Part shown: positions 1 through 8,267 of the stretch, piece after piece
Layout of the letters: every line of letters starts with the position of its first letter
How positions within the stretch are numbered: position 1 is the stretch's first letter
NCBI RefSeq assembly: GCF_020164495.1
Contig: NZ_JAIQYZ010000001.1
Coordinates: forward strand, 310,001 to 374,000
Length of the DNA stretch: 64,000 nt
Reading direction: 5' to 3'
From: Psychroflexus lacisalsi
GTDB lineage: Bacteria; Bacteroidota; Bacteroidia; Flavobacteriales; Flavobacteriaceae
The notes under the pieces: model-generated
Seen by the model: only the letters and a program-made list of their open reading frames with translations
Told to the model about the DNA's origin: nothing
Databases searched by the model: none
Program-made: the position numbers and the translations under genes

Positions 1-761
1 CGATTGGTGCACTGCTTATTCTGGCACTGTTTTCTATTGTGAGGAGTGCAATTCGTCACTCCAAACGCGTTAGATACGAACGGAATCACAAGAAGTTCAA
101 CAAAACCGATATCATTACCATTAATGAAATCACTAAAGAATCCTCTGAAAATATTGTAAAGATTATTTCTGGAATTAATCATCTATTACTCGATGTGGTG
201 AATAACCTGGGGTATCATGATTTGAGTCGTTTCAAAAAGAGTTTAAAAACTCAGGAAGAACTTGAGCTGATCATCGATGAACTAAAGGACAATATTTTTT
301 ATTACATCAAGTCACTGGAAGATACCAATGTGGAGGCGTCAAAATTCTATGTATTGACGCTGGATTATCTCCAGGATATGGTGCAGTCCTTAGCTTATAT
401 CACCAGGAGTAGCCATACCCACGTGAGCAATAATCATAAAAATCTAAAGTTTAGTCAGATTCGCGATCTTAAGAGTGTTCAGCGGGATTTAGATGAGGTG
501 TATAATGAATTGGTAAAAGCCTTTCAGAATTCAGAATTTGATAGCATTCAGGCCTTAATCACCAATGAAAAGAAGGTCTTAGATAAAATATCGGACTTGC
601 TTCAAAAGCAAATTGAAAGAATCCGTGACACCGAAAATAGTCCTAAAAATTCAAAACTTTACTTCGGAATTCTACTCGAGACCAAAAACTTAACCAAAAC
701 CTCTATTGCTTTATTGGAGTTGTTTAAGGATTATTACGAAGAAGCCCGGCAGGAGTTTTGA
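1..761 (+). CDS. PiT-family inorganic phosphate transporter, C-terminal part (5' end outside window)
   Basis: The reading frame is open from the first bases of the window. It begins with a hydrophobic stretch (IGALLILALFSIV, read from base 3), the end of a transmembrane helix, so the true start lies to the left. The remaining roughly 240 residues are soluble and largely helical, resembling the long cytoplasmic PhoU-like tail on flavobacterial PiT-type phosphate permeases (family resemblance from memory, including a stretch like SNNHKNLKFSQIRDLKS). The protein would import phosphate across the inner membrane, with the tail as a regulatory domain. The GTG at 39 is only the first start-like codon in the window, not the real start. 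A Na/Pi cotransporter with a PhoU tail is the main alternative. Confidence 0.68.
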   Translation, partial: IGALLILALFSIVRSAIRHSKRVRYERNHKKFNKTDIITINEITKESSENIVKIISGINHLLLDVVNNLGYHDLSRFKKSLKTQEELELIIDELKDNIFYYIKSLEDTNVEASKFYVLTLDYLQDMVQSLAYITRSSHTHVSNNHKNLKFSQIRDLKSVQRDLDEVYNELVKAFQNSEFDSIQALITNEKKVLDKISDLLQKQIERIRDTENSPKNSKLYFGILLETKNLTKTSIALLELFKDYYEEARQEF

Positions 762-1081
762 GTTGGTGGACTGTTCACGGTTATCTGTTTTTTGTTCAGT
801 CTTGAACTGTGTTGCCGTTATGTTTAAGACTTTTTGACTCAAGACTATTCGACTACACGATAAACCTTTGTCACCTCGAGCGAAACGCTGTGGCGAGAGA
901 TCTTACCATTCATTGAGAAATGAAGATTCTTCACTCCGCTGCGCTGCATTCAGAATGATAGAAAACTTTTGACCCTTGACTCACGACCCAAGAACTAAGA
1001 CTCTTTGACCTACGAGTTACGACTATACGATTATACGGCTATACGATAAAATGTAAACTAGTGAACCAGTAAACCAGTTAA
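762..1081. other. Intergenic region with degenerate short repeats
   Basis: These 320 bp carry no convincing gene. The stretch is built of short recurring words: gact/gactc (about 830-860 and 970-1030), three near-copies of ctatacgat (about 1022-1048), and aaccagt words at about 1062-1078 that resemble the TTGACCAG unit of the arrays further right. A central part (about 870-960) looks like the dispersed non-coding repeat common between flavobacterial genes (words such as cctcgagcg and cactccgctgcgctgcattcagaatga). That family identification is from memory. Confidence 0.5.
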
Positions 1082-1448
1082 CTAGCCCTTGTTCTTATTC
1101 TCAAAATGGCGTATCAAATTAATAAGTTGCTTGCCTATCAATTGATTATGTTTTTCTAGATCTTGAAATTGATTACCAGTCAAATACTTTAGATTTTTAG
1201 CTATGATAAGCTGTGTTTCTATTTCCGTATTACTCCCTAATGCTATATACAAAAACCTTATTTTTTTCTTTAATTCCTTTTCTAGCAAAGCCTTCTGAAA
1301 TATTAGATGGTACAGAGACAGCAGCTCTTCTTATCTGACTTGTTAGCCCATATTGTTCTGTTTTCGGAAACTCATTAGTCTCTTTATAAAGTTCTGTAAC
1401 AAAACCAATTGACTCCTTCCAAACCTCCAAATCTTTGTGTGTTTTCAT
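1082..1448 (-). pseudogene. Four-helix-bundle protein (23S rRNA intervening-sequence protein family), frameshifted
   Basis: Two overlapping minus-strand frames together make one protein of about 120 residues. The N-terminal half (from ATG at 1448) reads HKDLEVWKESI, SQIRRAAVSVPSNISEGFARK. The C-terminal half, in another frame, reads FLYIALGSNTEIETQLIIAKNL. This is the conserved order of the S23/four-helix-bundle family (Pfam 05635). The break falls at a run of seven T (1261-1267; A on the coding strand), and removing one base restores GIKEKIRFLYIALGS. So it is either a recent one-base insertion in a homopolymer or a sequencing error. The family is often found inserted in rRNA genes or free in genomes; its role here is unknown. 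Confidence 0.8.
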
Positions 1449-1468
1449 AGCTCTATATTTAATGCCTA

Positions 1469-1621
1469 AAACTTGTGTATTAATTCTGGAAAATTTAAAT
1501 TTTGACCAGTTGACCAGTTGACCAGTTGACCAGTTGACCAGTTGACCAGTTGACCAGTTGACCAGTTGACCAGTTGACCAGTTGACCAGTTGACCAGTTG
1601 ACCAGTTGACCAGTTGACCAG
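1469..1621. repeat. Leader plus 15 tandem copies of TTGACCAG (array 1)
   Basis: Bases 1502-1621 are 15 perfect head-to-tail copies of the 8-mer TTGACCAG. They are preceded by a 33-bp leader (1469-1501) that recurs identically at 2293-2325 in front of a second array. The leader ends in the palindrome AAATTTAAATTT. The array lies between the broken four-helix-bundle gene and the adenosyltransferase gene. Confidence 0.97.
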
Positions 1622-1679
1622 CTACAATTTACTCAAAAATTGCCATCATTTATAACCTTCCACTTACTTTCGATATCAT

Positions 1680-1687
1680 TATATTTG
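1680..1687 (+). promoter_or_regulatory. Candidate -7 promoter element TATATTTG for the adenosyltransferase gene
   Basis: TATATTTG matches the Bacteroidota -7 consensus TAnnTTTG and ends 14 bp before the ATG at 1702. I see no clear -33 TTTG at the usual distance, so the support is the -7 box and its position only. Confidence 0.4.
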
Positions 1688-1701
1688 AAAAAAGAAAACG
1701 C

Positions 1702-2262
1702 ATGAAAATATATACCAAAACAGGCGACAAAGGGACCACTTCCTTATTTGGAGGAAAGCGAGTGGCAAAACATAACATAAGAATAGATAGCTACGGAACA
1801 GTAGACGAGTTGAATGCCAACTTAGGCTTGGTGAGAGATCAGGATTTGGATAAAGACTCTAAAGAGGGCTTGATCACAATTCAGGAGAAATTGTTTACAG
1901 TGGGAGCAATTTTAGCCTCAGATCCTGGCAAATCATCGAATGCATCAAAAATCCCTGAACTCAAAGCCGACGACATTAGGTTTCTGGAAAAAGAAATCGA
2001 CAGAATGAATGAAGAGCTGCTGGAGATGACGCATTTTGTTCTTCCTGGCGGACATCCTGCCGTTTCGCATTGCCATGTGGCAAGAACAGTTTGTAGACGT
2101 GCAGAACGCATTTGTGCCGCCTTATTCAATTTAGAACCTTTTGATGAAAAAGTACTTCAGTACCTTAACCGGCTTTCAGATTATCTTTTCGTGTTGGCAA
2201 GATCCATAGCTAAGCAGAAAGATGCAGATGAGGTGAAGTGGATTCCCGATACGAGTCACTAG
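1702..2262 (+). CDS. Cob(I)alamin adenosyltransferase, PduO/MMAB type
   Basis: The 186-residue protein transfers the adenosyl group of ATP to cob(I)alamin or cob(I)yrinic acid diamide, making the coenzyme form of B12 in the cytoplasm. The N-terminus MKIYTKTGDKGTTSLFGG is the ATP-binding signature of the PduO family. SYGTVDELNANLG and the later CHVARTVCRRAER segment (about residues 124-136) are also family hallmarks, and the length is normal. ATG at 1702 is preceded by a -7-like box. The gene stands alone, bracketed by the two TTGACCAG arrays. No other B12 gene is nearby, so it probably serves salvage of imported cobalamin. Confidence 0.93.
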   Translation: MKIYTKTGDKGTTSLFGGKRVAKHNIRIDSYGTVDELNANLGLVRDQDLDKDSKEGLITIQEKLFTVGAILASDPGKSSNASKIPELKADDIRFLEKEIDRMNEELLEMTHFVLPGGHPAVSHCHVARTVCRRAERICAALFNLEPFDEKVLQYLNRLSDYLFVLARSIAKQKDADEVKWIPDTSH

Positions 2263-2292
2263 ATTAATTTTTGTTTTAATTAAAAACACAAT

Positions 2293-2459
2293 AAACTTGT
2301 GTATTAATTCTGGAAAATTTAAATTTTGACCAGTTGACCAGTTGACCAGTTGACCAGTTGACCAGTTGACCAGTTGACCAGTTGACCAGTTGACCAGTTG
2401 ACCAGTTGACCAGTTGACCAGTTGACCAGTTGACCAGTTGACCAGTTGACCAGTTGACC
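2293..2459. repeat. Leader plus 16 tandem copies of TTGACCAG (array 2)
   Basis: The same 33-bp leader as in array 1 (2293-2325) is followed by 16 perfect copies of TTGACCAG (2326-2453) and a partial TTGACC (2454-2459). Orientation is the same as array 1, so the adenosyltransferase gene sits between two direct copies of one element. Sequence outside the leader and array is not shared. Confidence 0.97.
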
Positions 2460-2518
2460 GACTTAATTTGAAATCAGAGCCTTAGCAAAATTTTACTACC
2501 AAATAAATCTGAAAAATG

Positions 2519-2548
2519 TTGGCTGTTATGCTAAAAAAATTACATTTG
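2519..2548 (+). promoter_or_regulatory. Candidate Bacteroidota promoter for the DUF2795 gene
   Basis: TACATTTG at 2541-2548 fits the -7 consensus TAnnTTTG, and a TTG at 2519-2521 lies 19 bp upstream, where the -33 element is expected. Transcription would start near 2553, about 18 bp before the ATG at 2571. Confidence 0.55.
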
Positions 2549-2570
2549 CAAAAATTAAAATATCCTTACA

Positions 2571-2792
2571 ATGTATTGGACTTTAGAACTTGCTTCCTAC
2601 CTGAGTGATGCGCCTTGGCCAGCAACCAAAGATGAATTGATAGATTATGCGATACGAACTGGTGCGCCGCTTGAGGTTGTAGAAAATTTACAATCCATAG
2701 AAGATGAAGGTGATACTTACGACTCCATAGAAGAAATCTGGCCGGATTATCCAACAGACGATGACTATTTATGGAATGAAGACGAATATTAA
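2571..2792 (+). CDS. DUF2795 domain protein
   Basis: This small acidic protein of 73 residues matches the DUF2795 family seen in Bacteroidota. The order is MYWTLELASYLSDAPWPATK, then DELIDYAIRTGAP, then a helix leading to an Asp/Glu-rich tail (EEIWPDYPTDDDYLWNEDEY). It has no signal peptide or membrane segment, so it is cytoplasmic. The family's function is not established. The gene has its own promoter-like element and is followed by a terminator, so it is probably monocistronic. It is conserved beside secA in related genomes as far as I recall, but I cannot verify that here. Confidence 0.85.
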   Translation: MYWTLELASYLSDAPWPATKDELIDYAIRTGAPLEVVENLQSIEDEGDTYDSIEEIWPDYPTDDDYLWNEDEY

Positions 2793-2820
2793 CGTCCATC
2801 CTCTTATTAAAATCACACAA

Positions 2821-2848
2821 AAAGTCTCCTTATGAGACTTTTTTTTTT
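2821..2848 (+). terminator. Rho-independent terminator after the DUF2795 gene
   Basis: An 8-bp perfect stem, AAAGTCTC (2821-2828) with GAGACTTT (2834-2841), encloses a 5-base loop and is followed by a T run to 2848. Confidence 0.88.
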
Positions 2849-2851
2849 CGT

Positions 2852-2859
2852 TACCTTTG
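2852..2859 (+). promoter_or_regulatory. Candidate -7 element TACCTTTG of the secA promoter
   Basis: TACCTTTG fits TAnnTTTG and lies 24 bp before the secA ATG, right after the terminator of the preceding gene. No clear -33 TTTG is visible because that region is taken up by the terminator stem. Confidence 0.42.
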
Positions 2860-2883
2860 AATCACTAATTAATAAAGCCACTT

Positions 2884-5800
2884 ATGGGTGTTTTAGATTC
2901 CGTATTAAAAGTATTTGTAGGCGATAAGACCAAGAAGGATCTTAAAGCCATAACTCCAATAGTTGACCAGATCAAAAGCTTCGAAAGTCAGTTTGAAGCC
3001 CAAAGCATAGATGAACTTCGTGAAAATACAGTCCGTTTTAAAGCTAAGATCAAAGAAGCTACGGCAGACCTTCAGACTCAGATTGATGAGCTAAAAGAGA
3101 AAGCTGAAAACGAACTCGATATCGACGTTAAAGAAAACTTCTATACTGAAATTGATGAGCTTAACGAGCAGGTTTATCAAACAACTGAAGAAGTTCTTAA
3201 CGACATTCTGCCTGAAGCTTTTGCTACTGTGAAAGAGACGGCCAAACGCTTTTTTCATAACACCACACTTGAAGTTACAGCAACTGAATTTGATAGAACG
3301 CTTTCTGCAGATAAGGACTATGTGACTCTTGATGGTGAAAAGGCCATCTGGAACAACTCCTGGGATGCTGCTGGAAAGCCAGTGACCTGGGATATGATTC
3401 ATTACGACGTCCAGCTTATTGGTGGTATTGCAATGCACCAGGGAAAGATTGCCGAAATGCAAACTGGTGAGGGTAAAACCCTTGTGGCTACTTTACCGAT
3501 GTATCTCAACGCACTTAGCGGAAAAGGAGTGCATTTGGTCACGGTAAACGATTACTTAGCCAAGCGTGATAGCGCCTGGATGGCTCCTATTTTCCAGTTT
3601 CATGGGATGAGCGTCGACTGTGTAGACTACTATAAACCTAACTCGGCTGCCAGACGTAAAGCTTACAACAGCGACATCATTTACGGCACCAATAATGAAT
3701 TTGGTTTTGACTATTTACGTGATAACATGAGCCACTCGCCAGAGGATTTGGTGCAACGTCCACACCATTTCGCGATCGTGGATGAGGTAGATTCTGTGTT
3801 GATTGATGATGCGAGAACACCATTGATTATTTCTGGTCCTGTGCCAAAAGGCGATGTCCATGAATTTGAAAACCTGAAACCTCAGATTTCTAAAATCGTT
3901 GAAGTTCAGCGTAAACATTTAACTGGAGTTTTGGCGGAAGCCAAAAAACTTATTAAAGAAGGCGATACTAAAGAAGGAGGCTTTCAATTGTTGAGAGTTT
4001 ATAGAGGTTTACCAAAAAACAAAGCGCTAATTAAGTTTTTGAGTGAAGAAGGTGTGAAGCAATTGCTTCAGAAGACCGAAAATCACTACATGCAGGACAA
4101 CAATAGGGAAATGCATAAGGTGGATGCCGAACTGTATTTTACTATTGAAGAAAAAAGCAATCAAATCGATTTAACCGATAAAGGAATTGATTTCCTTTCT
4201 GGTGACGATAACAAAGACTTTTTTGTCATGCCGGAAATCGGGATGGAAATTGCCCAGATTGAAAAAGAAAACCTTCCTAAAGAAGAAGAGGCAGAAAGAA
4301 AAGAAGAACTATACAGAGACTTTAGCGTCAAGAGTGAGCGTATTCATACCTTGAGACAATTGCTGAAAGCCTATACTTTATTCGAAAAAGACACCGAGTA
4401 TGTGGTCATGGACAATAAAGTAAAAATTGTCGATGAGCAGACCGGTCGAATCATGGATGGTCGTCGTTACTCTGACGGACTTCATCAGGCGATTGAAGCT
4501 AAGGAAAATGTAAAGATTGAAGATGCTACGCAGACCTTTGCTACGGTAACGCTTCAGAATTACTTCAGAATGTACAACAAGCTGGCGGGAATGACCGGTA
4601 CGGCCATGACGGAAGCTGGCGAATTCCTGGAGATTTACAAGTTGGATGTAATGGAAATTCCAACCAATAAACCCATTGCCAGAGACGATAAGCAAGACAA
4701 GGTCTATAAAACCAAAAGAGAAAAATACAATGCTATAATCGAAGAGGTAGCTCAGCTTTCTGCTCAGGGAAGACCGATTTTGATTGGTACAACTTCCGTT
4801 GAAATATCAGAGCTTTTGAGTCGTATGTTGAAATTGCGCTCAGTTCCTCACAACGTACTGAATGCCAAATTGCACAAGCGTGAAGCAGATATTGTCGCTG
4901 AAGCTGGTAAAGGCGGTATTGTGACCATTGCTACAAACATGGCTGGTCGTGGTACGGACATTAAGCTGTCCAAGGAAGTAAAAGATGCTGGTGGTCTAGC
5001 TATTATCGGTACAGAACGACATGATTCCAGGCGAGTCGACAGACAGCTGAGAGGTCGTGCCGGTCGTCAGGGAGATCCGGGAAGTTCACAGTTTTATGTG
5101 TCTTTGGAAGACAACCTGATGCGTCTTTTTGGTAGTGAGAAAATTGCCAAACTGATGGATAGAATGGGACTTGAGGAAGGTGAAGTTATTCAGCATTCCA
5201 TGATTTCCAAATCCATCGAGCGGGCGCAGAAGAAAGTCGAGGAAAATAACTTCGGAATTAGAAAACGTTTGCTTGAATATGACGATGTCATGAACGCACA
5301 GCGAGAGGTGATTTACAAACGTCGTTATAATGCTTTGTACGGTGAGCGCTTAAGAATTGACATTGCCAATATGATTTTTGATACGGCTGAAGTGATTACC
5401 GCTTCAAATAACGCCACCAACGACTTTGAAAACTTTGAGTTTGAATTGATTCGATTTTTCTCTATGAATTCACCTGTGACAAAGGGTGAATTCGAAAAGC
5501 AACCTGTTCAAAAAACAGCGGGGAAAGTTTATAAAGAAGCTTACGATAACTACAAAAATAAGATGATCAATAATGCTGAAGAAGCATTCCCGGTCATTAA
5601 GAAAGTTTACGAAAAACAAGGTGAAAAGTTCGAACGCATTGCGGTTCCTTTTACTGATGGTCAAAAGACCTTGCAGGTGGTCACCAACTTAAAGAAAGCT
5701 TACGAAAGTGAAGGAAAAGAGCTGATTACAGATTTTGAGAAGAACATTTCACTTGCCATCATTGATGAAGCTTGGAAAAATCACTTGCGTAAGATGGACG

Positions 5801-6243
5801 AGTTGAAACAAAGCGTTCAGCTGGCTGTTCACGAGCAAAAAGATCCCCTCTTGATCTACAAGTTCGAAGCTTTTGAATTGTTTAAAGTGATGATCGAAGA
5901 GGTGAACAAGGATGTGATTTCATTCCTATTTAAAGGGGAACTACCACAGCGTGAACCAGAGCAAATCACAGAAGCTAAGCAAAGCCGACCTAAAGAAGAT
6001 TTGAAAACTCAGAAGGACGAGATTCAAAATCTTGATGAACGTGCAGCACAATCCAGAAAGGCAGGAGCGCAGGCTAGTCAACAACAACAGGTTGTTGAAA
6101 CCATCGTTAGAGATCAGCCAAAAATTGGTAGAAACGATAAAGTGACCATAAAGCATGTGGGTTCTGGTGAAGAAAAATCCATGAAGTACAAGCAAGCGAT
6201 CCCTTTAATTGATAAAGGAGAGTGGGTACTTATGAACCATTAA
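2884..6243 (+). CDS. secA: Preprotein translocase ATPase SecA
   Basis: This is the motor ATPase that pushes unfolded precursors through SecYEG at the inner membrane. The 1119 residues match the long Bacteroidota SecA. Walker A MQTGEGKT is at 192-199, the DEVDSVLIDDARTPLIISG Walker B/DEAD region begins at 300, and MTGTAMTEAGEF and TNMAGRGTDIKL follow in the second motor domain. RQLRGRAGRQGDPG lies near 720. Relative to E. coli SecA there is an acidic insertion near residues 60-105 and a charged linker (about 1018-1075). The extreme C-terminus (KYKQAIPLIDKGEWVLMNH) replaces the zinc-binding SecB-docking tail. It is probably cotranscribed with the DUF4199 gene 15 bp downstream. Confidence 0.98.
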   Translation: MGVLDSVLKVFVGDKTKKDLKAITPIVDQIKSFESQFEAQSIDELRENTVRFKAKIKEATADLQTQIDELKEKAENELDIDVKENFYTEIDELNEQVYQTTEEVLNDILPEAFATVKETAKRFFHNTTLEVTATEFDRTLSADKDYVTLDGEKAIWNNSWDAAGKPVTWDMIHYDVQLIGGIAMHQGKIAEMQTGEGKTLVATLPMYLNALSGKGVHLVTVNDYLAKRDSAWMAPIFQFHGMSVDCVDYYKPNSAARRKAYNSDIIYGTNNEFGFDYLRDNMSHSPEDLVQRPHHFAIVDEVDSVLIDDARTPLIISGPVPKGDVHEFENLKPQISKIVEVQRKHLTGVLAEAKKLIKEGDTKEGGFQLLRVYRGLPKNKALIKFLSEEGVKQLLQKTENHYMQDNNREMHKVDAELYFTIEEKSNQIDLTDKGIDFLSGDDNKDFFVMPEIGMEIAQIEKENLPKEEEAERKEELYRDFSVKSERIHTLRQLLKAYTLFEKDTEYVVMDNKVKIVDEQTGRIMDGRRYSDGLHQAIEAKENVKIEDATQTFATVTLQNYFRMYNKLAGMTGTAMTEAGEFLEIYKLDVMEIPTNKPIARDDKQDKVYKTKREKYNAIIEEVAQLSAQGRPILIGTTSVEISELLSRMLKLRSVPHNVLNAKLHKREADIVAEAGKGGIVTIATNMAGRGTDIKLSKEVKDAGGLAIIGTERHDSRRVDRQLRGRAGRQGDPGSSQFYVSLEDNLMRLFGSEKIAKLMDRMGLEEGEVIQHSMISKSIERAQKKVEENNFGIRKRLLEYDDVMNAQREVIYKRRYNALYGERLRIDIANMIFDTAEVITASNNATNDFENFEFELIRFFSMNSPVTKGEFEKQPVQKTAGKVYKEAYDNYKNKMINNAEEAFPVIKKVYEKQGEKFERIAVPFTDGQKTLQVVTNLKKAYESEGKELITDFEKNISLAIIDEAWKNHLRKMDELKQSVQLAVHEQKDPLLIYKFEAFELFKVMIEEVNKDVISFLFKGELPQREPEQITEAKQSRPKEDLKTQKDEIQNLDERAAQSRKAGAQASQQQQVVETIVRDQPKIGRNDKVTIKHVGSGEEKSMKYKQAIPLIDKGEWVLMNH

Positions 6244-6258
6244 CATCAAGATTCAAGG

Positions 6259-6738
6259 ATGAAGAAATTTGAAACTGAATTAAAGTGGGCTTCCGCATAT
6301 ACAGCTATCAGCATCGCTTGGGTCTATTTTGAAAAATACTTAGGCTACCACGATGAACACGTGAGTAGCCAAGCTATATTTTCGTTTTGGCTCATGATCC
6401 CTCAAATTTTGGTGTATGTGTTAGCAATTCGAGAAAAACGAGAGCGTTACTACAAAGGTGAAATCACTTGGCAAAAAGCCTTTATTTCTGGAGTAGTTCT
6501 TTCAGCAGTAATTGGAGGCTTGTCTCCAGCAGCCATTTACATCATGGCAGAATTTGTGACTCCAGAATTCTTTTCAAATATTGTGGAGGTAAGAGCAGCA
6601 CAAGGCATTCCTAGGGAAGGCTTAGAACAGATTTATAATCTCAACAGCTATATCAGTCAAGCGATTTTTAATAACCTAGGATCTGGAGTTTTCTTTTCGG
6701 CAATCATCGCGTTAGTTCTAAAGAATAAAAACCCTTGA
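6259..6738 (+). CDS. DUF4199 family inner-membrane protein
   Basis: The 159-residue protein has about four hydrophobic helices (around 12-30, 42-58, 75-98 and 135-155), the layout of the DUF4199 family in Bacteroidota. Typical features are the KKFETELKWA start and the ISGVVLSAVIGGLSPAAIYI segment. Function is unknown. It follows secA after 15 bp on the same strand, so it is likely read from the same transcript. Its stop is 4 bp from the end of the convergent beta-barrel gene. Confidence 0.78.
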   Translation: MKKFETELKWASAYTAISIAWVYFEKYLGYHDEHVSSQAIFSFWLMIPQILVYVLAIREKRERYYKGEITWQKAFISGVVLSAVIGGLSPAAIYIMAEFVTPEFFSNIVEVRAAQGIPREGLEQIYNLNSYISQAIFNNLGSGVFFSAIIALVLKNKNP

Positions 6739-6742
6739 TGTA

Positions 6743-7429
6743 TCAGAATGGAAAGATTGCTTGAAACCTGAATCGGTTTCCGGTTTCTTCAATGCTATTA
6801 GATAGTCTGGCATAGTCAGAATCCCAGTTATTAGTGAAGATGTTTATGTCGTAACTTAGTTGAAATCTAACAAATTCCTCATTCTCATCAGACGTGAATA
6901 TAGAATAACCAATGCTTGGGCCAATATGGAATTGATAAAGGTCGAGCTTTGCAACATCTCCAAAACTTCCTGGTTCATTTAAATCGATTGTTTCATTTTT
7001 ATTGAAAAACTCTAGCTCTGATGTCATGTAATTAATGGCTAAACCAGCATAAATTCGATCTTCATTTTCAAACTGTAGAACATTCCTAAGATATCTCAGT
7101 GAAAGCGTACCTGAGGTTAATTGATGTTCGAAATTATCACGTTCTCGCTCTTGATTGTAAAACCCGAAATCTAGATCAATTCGATTTTTACCAAAATCAC
7201 CTACCAGACCAAACGAAAATTCAAAAGGAAATCTCCTTACTGTCGGAACATTACTTTCGCTTAGAAAAGGATTGATGTTGAGAGCATCTGAGTAAATCAT
7301 TCCAAAGCCGATGTAATAATTAACGTCAAAAATAGTCTTATCCGTAGGTGTGATCTGGTCTTCTTGAGCAAAACTTATTTCTGTAAACAGTATTAAACAG
7401 AGACTTAAGATCAAATATATTTTTTTCAT
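6743..7429 (-). CDS. Putative outer-membrane beta-barrel protein, unknown function
   Basis: The 228 residues begin with a clear signal peptide (MKKIYLILSLCLILFTEISFAQ, cleavage near residue 21). The rest is alternating hydrophobic and polar strands such as FPFEFSFGLVGDFGKNRIDLDF and VRFQLSYDINIF, ending in FRFQAIFPF, a terminal aromatic typical of outer-membrane barrels. I do not recognise a named family. Its start is 15 bp from the stop of the yebC gene, which is transcribed in the same direction, so the two may share a transcript. Confidence 0.6.
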   Translation of the reverse strand: MKKIYLILSLCLILFTEISFAQEDQITPTDKTIFDVNYYIGFGMIYSDALNINPFLSESNVPTVRRFPFEFSFGLVGDFGKNRIDLDFGFYNQERERDNFEHQLTSGTLSLRYLRNVLQFENEDRIYAGLAINYMTSELEFFNKNETIDLNEPGSFGDVAKLDLYQFHIGPSIGYSIFTSDENEEFVRFQLSYDINIFTNNWDSDYARLSNSIEETGNRFRFQAIFPF

Positions 7430-7444
7430 TTTATTAGGTTTTAA

Positions 7445-8203
7445 TTATTTGTTTTCAATTTCGGAAATCAATTCATCGGTAATCTTTAAGGTATGATAGA
7501 CGTTTTGGACGTCGTCATCCTCTTCAAACTTATCGATGAGATTCAAGATTTGCATCGCCTCTTCCAAAGGGAGCTCAGTTGTGTTTAAAGGAATACGTTG
7601 GACTTCCGCGTTTTTAGGTTCGATATGGAGCGTTTCAAGTTTTGACGCCATTTTACCAAAATCAGTGAATTCTGTATAGACGGTTACGAGGTCTTCCTCT
7701 TTTTCCAGATCCAAAGCTCCTCCGTCTATCAATTCTAGTTCGAAGTCTTCAGAATTGAGTTCTACGTGGTCTTGGTCCAGAATAAACACTCCTTTTCTAT
7801 CAAAGAGAAATTCCAAGGAGCCATTGGTGCCTAAACTTCCTCCGTTTTTACTAAAAATAGAACGGATGGAAGCGACAGTTCTGTTGGTATTATCGGTAGT
7901 GCATTCCACGTAAATGGCAATGCCATGAGGACCATAACCTTCAAAAGTGACCATCTCATAAGTATCCGCATCGGCGCCAGAAGCTTTCTTGACGGCTCTT
8001 TCTATGGTATCTTTCGGCATGTTTACGCCTTTTGCGTTTGAAATCGCATTGCGTAGAGTGGAATTAGTTTCTGGATCATCTCCGCCGCCTTCCTTCACCG
8101 CTACTGTAATTTCCTTGATCGCTCTGGTAAATTGCTTAGCTCGCTTTTTATCTTGAGCCCCTTTTCTGTGTTTAATATTTGCCCATTTGCTATGTCCAGC
8201 CAT
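7445..8203 (-). CDS. yebC: YebC/PmpR family protein (TACO1-like)
   Basis: The start MAGHSKWANIKHRKGAQD is the family signature, and further conserved segments include NMPKDTIERAVKKA and FEGYGPHGIAIYVE. The 252-residue length is normal apart from a slightly extended acidic end. Members were first described as DNA-binding regulators; more recent work links YebC to translation of proline-rich or stalling sequences, like mitochondrial TACO1. The protein is cytoplasmic. The ATG at 8203 is unambiguous. Confidence 0.95.
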   Translation of the reverse strand: MAGHSKWANIKHRKGAQDKKRAKQFTRAIKEITVAVKEGGGDDPETNSTLRNAISNAKGVNMPKDTIERAVKKASGADADTYEMVTFEGYGPHGIAIYVECTTDNTNRTVASIRSIFSKNGGSLGTNGSLEFLFDRKGVFILDQDHVELNSEDFELELIDGGALDLEKEEDLVTVYTEFTDFGKMASKLETLHIEPKNAEVQRIPLNTTELPLEEAMQILNLIDKFEEDDDVQNVYHTLKITDELISEIENK

Positions 8204-8267
8204 ACGTTTACTATATTAAAAACTTAGCGTTAATATAATGAAATAGGAAGTCATTGTCAACTCTTCC

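Noticed and set aside
1502-2453. CRISPR array
   Set aside because: The 8-bp units are contiguous and perfect with no spacers, and no cas gene is near. They are simple tandem repeats.
2884-6243. Possible domain insertion from another source in SecA
   Set aside because: The extra acidic and charged segments are shared by Bacteroidota SecA as far as I recall; composition matches the rest of the gene.
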